Part shown: positions 19,772-27,346 of the stretch, piece after piece
Numbering within the stretch: position 1 is the stretch's first letter
Layout of the letters: each line of letters begins with the position of its first letter
Source: a virus
Reading direction: 5' to 3' (one strand)
Virus record (IMG/VR): IMGVR_UViG_3300025894_000051
Span: 1-27,346 of that record
Length of the DNA stretch: 27,346 bases
Position numbers and translations under genes: made by a program
The notes under the pieces: model-generated
Database searches by the model: none
Seen by the model: the letters and a program-made list of their open reading frames with translations, nothing else
What the model was told of the DNA's origin: nothing

Positions 19772-21257
19772 TTCAGAAAAGACACCTCCGAGAAAACAAT
19801 ATACACCAGTTTTTATGGATTCATCAGGGCAGATGTATTCGCAATCGTTTAGACCGATGAACAGCCAAGACGCCCAAGATAACCCTATGCTTGGGGTAGC
19901 TAATAAACGCGGAGCAGAATTGCAAGTTCCCCAGTATACAGCAATGAATCAAAATGCATTTAATTATGGTGGGGGAGGAAAGTATGGAACAGCAAAGAAA
20001 TATAACCCAAACGCTGTACCAAGCTACGATCCAGTAAACCCACAAGAAGACGCTATCTCTCAAAGTCCTACATTAAAAAAGTCAGCTCAAGTTTTAAATC
20101 AAAACGCTCCGACTGGTGAGAGACTTGCTTTTATTAATCCTTTTGAGGAAGCAGTACTTAAAAATATGGGAGGATCGGGAAAGCCTTCTGCTGGAGGTGT
20201 TCCTTCTTATAAAAAAGGAGATGTAGATGCTCCTCCACCAAGAAACTATGGTCAGGAAACAAGAGACACATTACAAGCTCAAGTAGATTTAGCTCCTGAT
20301 CTATATCGTAACGAAGCTCAGTTTCGTCCCCAATATGCAAACCTTGAAAGGGGGATCATGTTAGAACAGCTTGGTTTAGACCCAAGTATGGGGCTACTTC
20401 AGGCATATGAAGATCATATTGTACCAGCCCAAGGAAGACAGAAGGCGAGGGCAACCGCTGATGAAATTCAAATGATACAAGACCTTGGCCCAAAACTTGT
20501 AGAAGCCCAAAGGTCTGCCGATCCGTTAGCTGAAGGTATAAGGCAAGACATAATGGGTAGTGCAAAAGAAGGTCTTCGTGCGGAAAATCCATTTGATGAT
20601 ATGGTTTCTGATAAACAACAGAACCTTGGAGGTTCAGAGGATTTTGACAGAATTGTAAATCAAGCGAGAGAGGAATATCAAGCTGGTCAGGGTTTAACTG
20701 AGACTGAGCAACGAGACTTGGATCAACAAATTTTAGAGGGAGCTAGTGATCGGGGGATGGAAGATCAGAGAGCCACATTTGCGTCAGCCGTGGAACAAAG
20801 GCTGTCTGCAAATCGTCAATTAGGTAAGGACAGAACTAGTGGTCTCATAAACGCTCTTACCAATCGTGATCAATATGGAAGGCAAAGAGAAAATGATTAC
20901 GCTAGAGCAATTTCAAACCAGCAAGCATACCGCCAGCAAGCTTTACAGAATGCTGGAACCGCGTATCAGATGGGTAACTTTGATGTTCTTCAAGCTTTGA
21001 CCGGAAGATCAGGTAATGCCCCAATGATGGCTCAACAGCAATTCGGATCAGCCGGATTTTCATTAGATTCAAGCCCAGCGATATTTAATCCTGAGTCTCA
21101 ATATGCTGGAGCGCTTGCGACACAAAACTATCAGGGACAGATGGATGCTCGAACCGCAACAGCTTCAAATCGGGCTGGTGTGTTACAAGGGTTAATGGGA
21201 ATGGGCGGTGGAATTATAGGCGGTATGGCAAAGGGAGGAACAGGGCTTTTTAGATAG
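19761..21257 (+). CDS. Putative internal virion (ejection) protein, B-like
   Basis: The protein has 498 residues. The first third is disordered and rich in Gln, Asn, Pro and Gly (NAFNYGGGGKYGTAKKYNPN). The middle is helical and charged (LYRNEAQFRPQYANLERGIM, RQDIMGSAKEGLRAENPFDD). The C-terminus is Gln/Ala-rich (YARAISNQQAYRQQALQNAG) and ends in a glycine-rich hydrophobic segment (LMGMGGGIIGGMAKGGTGLF) that could touch a membrane. Such proteins occur at the gp14 (internal virion protein B) position and are ejected to help form the DNA channel. There is no catalytic motif. The ATG overlaps the previous stop by 11 bases. The call rests on composition and order. Confidence 0.6.
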   Translation: MKFNSEKTPPRKQYTPVFMDSSGQMYSQSFRPMNSQDAQDNPMLGVANKRGAELQVPQYTAMNQNAFNYGGGGKYGTAKKYNPNAVPSYDPVNPQEDAISQSPTLKKSAQVLNQNAPTGERLAFINPFEEAVLKNMGGSGKPSAGGVPSYKKGDVDAPPPRNYGQETRDTLQAQVDLAPDLYRNEAQFRPQYANLERGIMLEQLGLDPSMGLLQAYEDHIVPAQGRQKARATADEIQMIQDLGPKLVEAQRSADPLAEGIRQDIMGSAKEGLRAENPFDDMVSDKQQNLGGSEDFDRIVNQAREEYQAGQGLTETEQRDLDQQILEGASDRGMEDQRATFASAVEQRLSANRQLGKDRTSGLINALTNRDQYGRQRENDYARAISNQQAYRQQALQNAGTAYQMGNFDVLQALTGRSGNAPMMAQQQFGSAGFSLDSSPAIFNPESQYAGALATQNYQGQMDARTATASNRAGVLQGLMGMGGGIIGGMAKGGTGLFR

Positions 21258-21261
21258 GAGG
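21256..21261 (+). promoter_or_regulatory. Strong ribosome binding site for the gene at 21269
   Basis: AGGAGG lies 7 bases before the ATG at 21269. It contrasts with the capsid and scaffold genes, which have no such site. Confidence 0.75.
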
Positions 21262-21268
21262 ATATTTT

Positions 21269-22681
21269 ATGAGTAGAAGACCATTTTACGGACAAACCCC
21301 AGCTCCTCCAATTGCGAGGATGGATATGCAATCAGCGACAGCGCCTGGGCGATCTTTTGCAAATGCCTTTAACCAATTGGGAATAGCAATCGGTGGAGCT
21401 ATCGCAAAAAACGCAGAAAATAAAGAAAAGAAGGAAAATCAACAACTAGCAGAAAACGCATTTATTTCCGCTGGGATGCAACCTGAGCAAGCCAAGATTG
21501 CTTCACGAGATCCGCAAGTCGGAAAGATGCTACAGCAGTTCATGCAAATGGATGAGACTCGTAGGGTAAATGATGCCCAGCTTGCTCAAGGTGATCGTCA
21601 AATAGATATTCAAGGTCGGCAAGTGGGCGTTCAGGAGGATCAGTTGGGATTCAATATTGATAAGTATAATCAAGGTCAACAGAAGGAACAAGAACTTGAG
21701 GATGAATTGGAAGCTGGCAATCGTTTGATGATTTCTCCTACCGAAAGAATGCCAACTAGATCAGAGGGAGGTAGAAGAGTCCAAGAAGCTCTTATGAAGG
21801 GTGAACCACTTCCTCCACCAGCAAAGATGATCCAAGAAGATTCTCCAGTAGTTCAAGAATTACCTGACCGCTTTAAAGGTTTTGGAAGAAATGTTCAAGA
21901 AGCTGTTAAAGAAGGTAAAATTTCTCCGAGAGTTGGAATGTCCATGATTGAGGAAAAGAAAGCAATCGCTCAGGAACAAGCGAGTCGTGAGGCTGAGTTT
22001 GATGACAAGGTCAGTCTTGAGTTATTCAAACACAACTTGAAACAAGGGGAGGGAAAACAAGCTGATTTGAGTGGTTCGCTAGTTGTGAATGACACTATCG
22101 ATAGATCTTTTGGTTTGATAACTCCATACTCAACTGGATTTGGATCATTCTTAAAATCGATACCTCAAACAGACGCTTTGGCTCTCAACAAATCATTAGA
22201 GACGATCAAAGCTAATATAGGTTTCGATAAGCTTCAGGCGATGCGTGAAGCATCGCCAACTGGAGGAGCCTTAGGTCAGGTCTCCAATCAGGAGCTTAGT
22301 TCATTACAAGCGGTTTTTGGTAACCTAGATCAAGCTCAGGATGATAAGGACTTGAAGTATAACTTAGGTCTACTTCGTCATGTTTATAATGATGTGGTTC
22401 ATGGAAGAGGTAATCATCCTTACCTTCATCCTAACGACTCTAATTACAAAGAAATTCTACAAATGCCAGCGACTTCACAAGTGACCGGAGATCCTAATGC
22501 AGAGGCTTCTCCTGAGCTATTAGCAAGATTGAAAGAGTTGGAAGAAATGGAGAGTAAGAGGAATCTTGGGTATGAATCAGAGATGGGCAATAACGCCCCA
22601 ACACCAGTTCAAAGAACTCCAGTACCAACAAGAAATAGCCCACTTCTTGATAGAGTCGAGAGTGGAGATCTTTTGGAATAA
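21269..22681 (+). CDS. Putative internal virion (ejection) protein, C-like
   Basis: The protein has 470 residues. After a short Pro-rich start it is almost wholly helical and Gln/Glu/Lys-rich, with likely coiled coils (GGAIAKNAENKEKKENQQLA, DIQGRQVGVQEDQLGFNIDK, QGQQKEQELEDELEAGN). A segment near residues 255-375 (SFGLITPYSTGFGSFLKSIP, LALNKSLETIKANIGFDKL) reads like a small helical domain. The C-terminus is disordered (NNAPTPVQRTPVPTRNSPLL). It fits the gp15-like (internal virion protein C) position between the B-like and the giant D-like proteins. It could equally be a minor virion protein of unknown role. A strong AGGAGG precedes the start. Confidence 0.6.
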   Translation: MSRRPFYGQTPAPPIARMDMQSATAPGRSFANAFNQLGIAIGGAIAKNAENKEKKENQQLAENAFISAGMQPEQAKIASRDPQVGKMLQQFMQMDETRRVNDAQLAQGDRQIDIQGRQVGVQEDQLGFNIDKYNQGQQKEQELEDELEAGNRLMISPTERMPTRSEGGRRVQEALMKGEPLPPPAKMIQEDSPVVQELPDRFKGFGRNVQEAVKEGKISPRVGMSMIEEKKAIAQEQASREAEFDDKVSLELFKHNLKQGEGKQADLSGSLVVNDTIDRSFGLITPYSTGFGSFLKSIPQTDALALNKSLETIKANIGFDKLQAMREASPTGGALGQVSNQELSSLQAVFGNLDQAQDDKDLKYNLGLLRHVYNDVVHGRGNHPYLHPNDSNYKEILQMPATSQVTGDPNAEASPELLARLKELEEMESKRNLGYESEMGNNAPTPVQRTPVPTRNSPLLDRVESGDLLE

Positions 22682-22683
22682 TT

Positions 22684-25600
22684 ATGCCTTCGGAACAAGA
22701 AGTACTATCCAAGATTAACGCCTTGGAGAACAAGCTTGGGATAGAAAAAGATTTCATCTCCCAAGCTGATGTTCTTTCTCAAATTAATGCGGTGGAGCAA
22801 AGAATTGCTAGTACTCCAATGTCGATAGATCAGTTTGTAGAAAAGAGACGAGCAGACTCTGTTAAGTCTACGAGTGAAAAAGCATCTGCTTTTGGGACTG
22901 GTCTTGTCGAAGGTGTAAAAGGAATGGCTAAAGAAGGAGGTGAAGCATTAGAAGAGGTTCCTTGGTATTGGGCGACTGGAGTAGGAGCTTTAGCCGATTA
23001 CGATACACTTGGAGATATTCTTAATATAGGATCTAGAGACTTTACTAGATTCGCAAAAACCTTGGGTGGAGCCATCATGGATAAGGCTGGGCCATATTCT
23101 ACCGCAGAAGAAATACAGCGAGAATATAAGCGGTATCGGGAAAACTTTGACTACTATGAAAAGGTTCGTCCAAAGATGCTTGAAAGCGATGACATTGAGC
23201 ATAAAAAATTAGTTTCATTTGGAGCAAACTTCGTAGATCCATTTATGATCTTTCCGGTCGCAAAGGCTGGAGCGTTTGCTACCAAAACAACATTAAGGGC
23301 AACCCAAGCTGGACTGACTGCTGGAGCAAAACTTTCTAGATCTCAGGGTCTAGTAAATGTTGCCAACAAGATGAAAAGTTCTAGACGAGCTGTACAGAAG
23401 CTTGAAAGAGGAGTTGATATTGCTGGAAAGATCGGAGCGTACCCGACAGAAATGGCAGCAAGGGTAACGGCTAAAGCTTTAAGGAAAGGATTAAAGGGGA
23501 CTTCCTATGTAGCTGGAGTCGGTCTTAAAGGAGTTGGTAGACTAGGGCAAGGGACGGCTTTTATGGCATCACTCCCAAGAAAGGCAGTTGAGAAAACAGC
23601 GAAAGCTATCAGCAAGAAGGCAGAAGATGTAAGCGGTTTTGCAGTTGGAGGTCAGTTGGTCGGAGGTGTGACTGGATCTATCCCATTGGCAATGGAGCTT
23701 GGTATCGCTGAAGGGGTCGGGCTAATTGCTAAAAAAGTAGGATTAGGATTTGGTGAAGTTCTCAAAACTCTTGGTCAGCCAGCCAGCAACAAAAGGTTTT
23801 TATATCGTTTGGCTACCAACAGCAAAGTCTCTCCATCTACACGAAAAAGAGCGATGTATGCTTATAATCACTATGGAACTGCGGTAGGTGATGCGATGTT
23901 CAACATGGTTGCTAACGGAGTCAGCGTTGGAGCCATAAATGCCGGACTAGCTGGGCTTGCCGGGGAAGACTATGAAAATATGGGAGCTATGGCTGGAGGA
24001 GGCTTTTTAGCTGGAGGTTTTATTCCAACTGGTCAGCAAGGGATGAAGGCTGGGAAAACTAATTTTGCGAGAGATACAGCCTCCATTGATGCTCATATGA
24101 AAAACAAGTTAACTGAAGATCAGCGGAAGGCATTTGTTAAAATGCCTAGACCAGCTCAGGTCATGTTATCGACTCTTCAAGAAGCTGGAATTGGATCTCC
24201 GAAGTTCATGATCATGGAGCCAAAGGCATACCTAGATTTTCTCAATGAATCTCGTAGACAGAATAACCTTCCTGAGTTGGATCGCGCTCCAAAGGGGCAT
24301 TTTGATAAGCCAAGTCGGACTATTTACATCAACGAAAGTAATCTTCCACAAAGCTCAAGGGTAGCGACTGAGTTGATCGCTCACGAGACTGGTCACGATT
24401 TCATTTATCGAGCAATTGGAGATGATCCAACAATGCTCCAATTACTGCTTGAGCCGTACAGAACTAAAGAGGGTAAAGGTACAGCCTTTCATTACAGATA
24501 CGATGACAAAGGAAATCCTCTTGGAGATCCGATATACCTAGATGATACGGCTGTTGCTATCCAAAGAGATTACGATTCAAAGCAAAGGGGTAGACCAGCA
24601 ACCTCTGAGGACGTCGCAAAAGGCTTGGCTCAAAGAGAGGGAGAACTGATTGGGGGTATTTCGATTGGCAAAGACGCTTCCAAACTAGCTCAAGAAATTG
24701 GAGCCGAACAATTTGCAATGATGTTCACTAAGGATCCAAATGCATTTGAGAATTTTCATCCAAGACTAAGACGCTATCTGTTGGATTCCAGTAGAAGACT
24801 TCTTGGAATTTTAGGAGTGGTAGAACCAAGCTCAGGTAATCCATTGAGCAATCCAATATCAAAAGCTCAGTTAGATAATCCTTCGATCCGAAGGATCTAT
24901 GAGAATTATGGTAGAGCAAGGGCAATTGAGCTAGATGAGAAAGGGCAACTAGCAAAGAAGGGTATGTTGATCCAACCCAAGAAAGGGCAAACTGGTGAGG
25001 ATCGCTTTGTTGAATTGTTTGGAGGTAATGGCTTGAGTCTGACTGATGCCAAGAATCTTGTAATTTCAAACAAGTCTCTTCGCAGAGAAATCGACGCTAT
25101 GAAAAAGCGTTATAAGGAAAATCCTGAAGATGGATGGTCTACGACAAAGCGAGGTTTTCTCATCGGCAAAAAGCTGACCAACGATCTTAGGACAATCTTC
25201 ACTCGCAACGATCCGTTCAGGAACGTTGCGACTATTTTAAACGCCTTACAAGAAGCTATAGATCAAAGGGTAGGTATTGTCTTTGGCTATCGAAGCGGAA
25301 CCAAGTCTAAAAGACAGAATCCATTTAGGATCCGTGATGTAGCAATCTATGGATGGCAAGTCTCCGCTGGAACATTAAAGGTCTTAGGATACGACCAAGC
25401 TGTTGTCCGGCAGAATATGCAAACTCTAGTTGAGAAGGGCTATGTAAAGGACATCAAGGATTTTGAGAAGAGATTAGCAGAACAAGGGCAGAAAGCCTTA
25501 GCAGATCCTGAAGGAAGAATTAACCCTGAGGGTCGCAAGGAAAACGAAATAATGACTGTTGCCTTCGGCTTAAAAGAGTCTGCTGGTGAGATTGCATCAC

Positions 25601-27198
25601 CTGGGCTTCGGGATTTACTTGAGTCAGGAGTAATCAAGAAAAGCTTCAAGTCTTTCGATGTCGAAGCCCTAGCTGGAATAAGGCGTGGGGAGAAAAAGGC
25701 TTTTGCATTTGATTACGAAAATATCAGGAACAACTACAATCCCTTTAGGCAAAGTGAGCAGTTGTTCATGCCTGTTGAAGTTCAGGAAGGTTCACCATCA
25801 AGTCCATTTAAAAGAAGGTCTGCCGGAAACAAGCTCTCTAAGACAAGAAACTTCAAGAACTCAGTTTACATGAAAGACGGATCTCGTTTGTCAGGCGTGG
25901 CTGACAATGAAACTCAAGACCCATTCATTGGTTTTGATAAGAGCGGTCAGGCATTCAGTATCCAACGCGAGTTCGTAAAGCCTGAGGACATTACTGGATC
26001 AAAGGATGGTGATAAAATCGCTAACACCATCAAAGGAGAATTAGAGAATAAAGGAGTTTATCCTATCTATAAAAATCCTAAGAAAGCTATTGATGAAGGT
26101 ACTCATGGAGCTGTTGTTCAAAAGGGTATCAGGATCGATCAGAAGTTAGCGGATCAGCTCTTCAGTCCAGCTTCTGCTGCCTATTTTGACGCTGGTTTTT
26201 CTCCCGAAACTTATGTTGGTAAAGCCGGATTTCCAATGATGGCTGACCGAATGAAAACCACTCCTCATGTCGCTAGGGATGGGACAGAGTTTGAGCTTAG
26301 AGGTGGCCCTGATCATCCCGATATACCTATTAACGAAGGTAAAGTGGGCTGGGCTTCAATGGCTGGAGGTCAGGCAACACAGCTACAAAATGCAATAAAT
26401 TCAACTGATGGAATTGGTCTCGTAACTTTAATGAATGAAGACGCAGTAGCCAGCAACAGAACTTTTGCTCGAATTATGATTCATGAGTTAAAGCATGATC
26501 GTAAAACCAACAAGGAAGCTCGTAAGATTCTGCCTGAGAAGATAAAGAATGCATCCCAAGCGATAAGAGAATGGGCAGAGAAGAATGACAAGAAGTCGCT
26601 CAAGAAGTTTAAAGTAAAAACTTTGGAGGATATTGAGGCTATTTATGAAGATCTCAGCTTTGAAGTCCGGAAGATTCTTTTTACTAAAATTGCAGACATA
26701 ACCTACAAGAGAAAGGTCGGTGGATTCTTTTGGAAAGATCTCATGAGAGAAGTAATTGCCTACAAGAACGAAGATGGATACAGAACTGGCGACATTGTAA
26801 AAGTCATCAAATTTGAACAGGGCGATTCAATAGTAAATCTTGAGGATCTTGGAATACCTCCCGATCCGACTTATGATACCAGCTTCAAGGGGCAATCTAT
26901 ATCAAATGTTCAGGGTAGGGTAAGTGTATTTCAGGTCATGAGAAATGCCTTCGATCTAATAGCAGAAGAGAGCGGAAAAGAGGGTAGGACAATGACTGAT
27001 GAAAATGCGGTTGGTGCGCAAGCTTTTAGAACTGTTCAAATGCGTGGTTTAACCGATGAAAGATTCCATCAAAAACTTAGTCCAAGTAGTTTAGACCCTA
27101 GAGGTTATGACCCGATCAAATTCAAGTCCAAGAGTGGCCCTGAAAGGAGATCGCTTGAGGTCAGACAAGCTGAAAATAAGTTTATGCAGACCAAGTAG
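22684..27198 (+). CDS. Giant ejection-protein candidate with two HExxH metallopeptidase-like motifs
   Basis: The protein has 1504 residues, similar in scale and position to T7 gp16 (internal virion protein D), but no lytic transglycosylase motif is evident. Helical and Gly/Ala-rich hydrophobic segments (AVGGQLVGGVTGSIPLAMEL, SVGAINAGLAGLAG, GAMAGGGFLAGGF) lie between about residues 300 and 455 and could insert into membranes. Two zincin-like motifs follow: H567-E-T-G-H571 in ATELIAHETGHDFIYRAIG, and H1267-E-L-K-H1271 in RTFARIMIHELKHDRKTNK. The stretch LRGGPDHPDI and VGWASMAGG just before the second motif recalls the metallopeptidase domains of large polyvalent phage proteins. It probably enters the host with the DNA. 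Domain borders cannot be set by eye. Confidence 0.65.
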   Translation: MPSEQEVLSKINALENKLGIEKDFISQADVLSQINAVEQRIASTPMSIDQFVEKRRADSVKSTSEKASAFGTGLVEGVKGMAKEGGEALEEVPWYWATGVGALADYDTLGDILNIGSRDFTRFAKTLGGAIMDKAGPYSTAEEIQREYKRYRENFDYYEKVRPKMLESDDIEHKKLVSFGANFVDPFMIFPVAKAGAFATKTTLRATQAGLTAGAKLSRSQGLVNVANKMKSSRRAVQKLERGVDIAGKIGAYPTEMAARVTAKALRKGLKGTSYVAGVGLKGVGRLGQGTAFMASLPRKAVEKTAKAISKKAEDVSGFAVGGQLVGGVTGSIPLAMELGIAEGVGLIAKKVGLGFGEVLKTLGQPASNKRFLYRLATNSKVSPSTRKRAMYAYNHYGTAVGDAMFNMVANGVSVGAINAGLAGLAGEDYENMGAMAGGGFLAGGFIPTGQQGMKAGKTNFARDTASIDAHMKNKLTEDQRKAFVKMPRPAQVMLSTLQEAGIGSPKFMIMEPKAYLDFLNESRRQNNLPELDRAPKGHFDKPSRTIYINESNLPQSSRVATELIAHETGHDFIYRAIGDDPTMLQLLLEPYRTKEGKGTAFHYRYDDKGNPLGDPIYLDDTAVAIQRDYDSKQRGRPATSEDVAKGLAQREGELIGGISIGKDASKLAQEIGAEQFAMMFTKDPNAFENFHPRLRRYLLDSSRRLLGILGVVEPSSGNPLSNPISKAQLDNPSIRRIYENYGRARAIELDEKGQLAKKGMLIQPKKGQTGEDRFVELFGGNGLSLTDAKNLVISNKSLRREIDAMKKRYKENPEDGWSTTKRGFLIGKKLTNDLRTIFTRNDPFRNVATILNALQEAIDQRVGIVFGYRSGTKSKRQNPFRIRDVAIYGWQVSAGTLKVLGYDQAVVRQNMQTLVEKGYVKDIKDFEKRLAEQGQKALADPEGRINPEGRKENEIMTVAFGLKESAGEIASPGLRDLLESGVIKKSFKSFDVEALAGIRRGEKKAFAFDYENIRNNYNPFRQSEQLFMPVEVQEGSPSSPFKRRSAGNKLSKTRNFKNSVYMKDGSRLSGVADNETQDPFIGFDKSGQAFSIQREFVKPEDITGSKDGDKIANTIKGELENKGVYPIYKNPKKAIDEGTHGAVVQKGIRIDQKLADQLFSPASAAYFDAGFSPETYVGKAGFPMMADRMKTTPHVARDGTEFELRGGPDHPDIPINEGKVGWASMAGGQATQLQNAINSTDGIGLVTLMNEDAVASNRTFARIMIHELKHDRKTNKEARKILPEKIKNASQAIREWAEKNDKKSLKKFKVKTLEDIEAIYEDLSFEVRKILFTKIADITYKRKVGGFFWKDLMREVIAYKNEDGYRTGDIVKVIKFEQGDSIVNLEDLGIPPDPTYDTSFKGQSISNVQGRVSVFQVMRNAFDLIAEESGKEGRTMTDENAVGAQAFRTVQMRGLTDERFHQKLSPSSLDPRGYDPIKFKSKSGPERRSLEVRQAENKFMQTK

Positions 27199-27252
27199 TC
27201 AGATGCTTCCTTCTAGCAATGCTACTGCACAAGAGCTTGATCGGTTTGGTAA

Positions 27253-27345
27253 TTAGTCACCTAAACTATTACCAGCCATTATAGCCAACGAGTCATCTAT
27301 GAAGTTAAAAAGATCATTTGGAGAATACCAATCAATATACTGATT
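27253..27345 (-). CDS. Possible partial gene entering from the right edge (C-terminus only)
   Basis: A minus-strand frame is open from the right edge to TAA at 27253-27255, giving 30 residues: NQYIDWYSPNDLFNFIDDSL then AIMAGNSLGD. The mix of aromatic, acidic and hydrophobic residues is protein-like, and it would end tail-to-tail with the giant gene 55 bases away, as other minus-strand genes here do. It is too short to assign and could be chance. Confidence 0.3.
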   Translation of the reverse strand, partial: NQYIDWYSPNDLFNFIDDSLAIMAGNSLGD

Positions 27346-27346
27346 G

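Noticed and set aside
27329-27346. Inverted repeat CAATCA/TGATTG at the window edge
   Set aside because: Only a 6-bp stem and cut by the window end; it lies within the possible partial minus-strand gene, so no element can be claimed.
1-27346. CRISPR array, insertion sequence, rRNA, integrase or attachment site
   Set aside because: No regularly spaced direct repeats, no transposase or integrase motifs, and no rRNA-like sequence were seen by eye.

Overview
The window looks like the late (packaging, head, tail, ejection) module of a short-tailed dsDNA phage or prophage with podovirus-like gene order. Running left to right on the + strand it carries terminase large subunit, portal, scaffold, SU10-type major capsid protein, a gp11-like adaptor, a gp12-like nozzle, an S74 tail fibre and four ejection-protein-like genes. 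The host is probably Gram-negative, because three genes have lipoprotein signals and one of them has the layout of a unimolecular spanin. The DNA looks moderately AT-rich. Nothing identifies the host further. No integrase, repressor, polymerase or endolysin is visible, so virulent and temperate lifestyles cannot be separated. The window cuts into a gene at its left end and possibly at its right end.

Layout. 1-1320: end of a membrane/MORN-like gene, a minus-strand helix-turn-helix protein that could be a small terminase, and a small membrane protein. 1321-1622: gene-free, with two hairpins and a G-rich tract. 1623-8011: seven genes in one chain of overlapping stops and starts: TerL, a PD-(D/E)XK-like protein, a MazG-like protein, a C5 cytosine methyltransferase, a helix-turn-helix protein, a sigma region-4-like protein, and the portal. 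8048-9300: minus-strand membrane protein and two lipoproteins around one small + gene. 9436-11520: scaffold, capsid and a hairpin. 11538-14340: a coupled chain of a small charged protein, adaptor, GT-A-type glycosyltransferase, sulfotransferase and u-spanin candidate. 14351-15559: two minus-strand zinc-ribbon membrane proteins alternating with two very small + membrane proteins. 15556-27198: nozzle with three inserted beta repeats, S74 fibre, three smaller ejection-protein candidates and a 1504-residue protein with two HExxH motifs.

How it works together. The + strand genes probably form one or a few long late operons. TerL and portal package DNA, scaffold and capsid build the head, adaptor and nozzle form the short tail, the fibre binds the host, and the last four genes are probable internal proteins ejected with the DNA. 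Set into this backbone are genes not needed for assembly: minus-strand envelope-type genes that look like morons, a methyltransferase/nuclease-like/regulatory block between TerL and portal, and a glycosyltransferase-sulfotransferase pair that may modify the virion or the host surface. All functions are read from motifs and gene order; no database comparison was possible.
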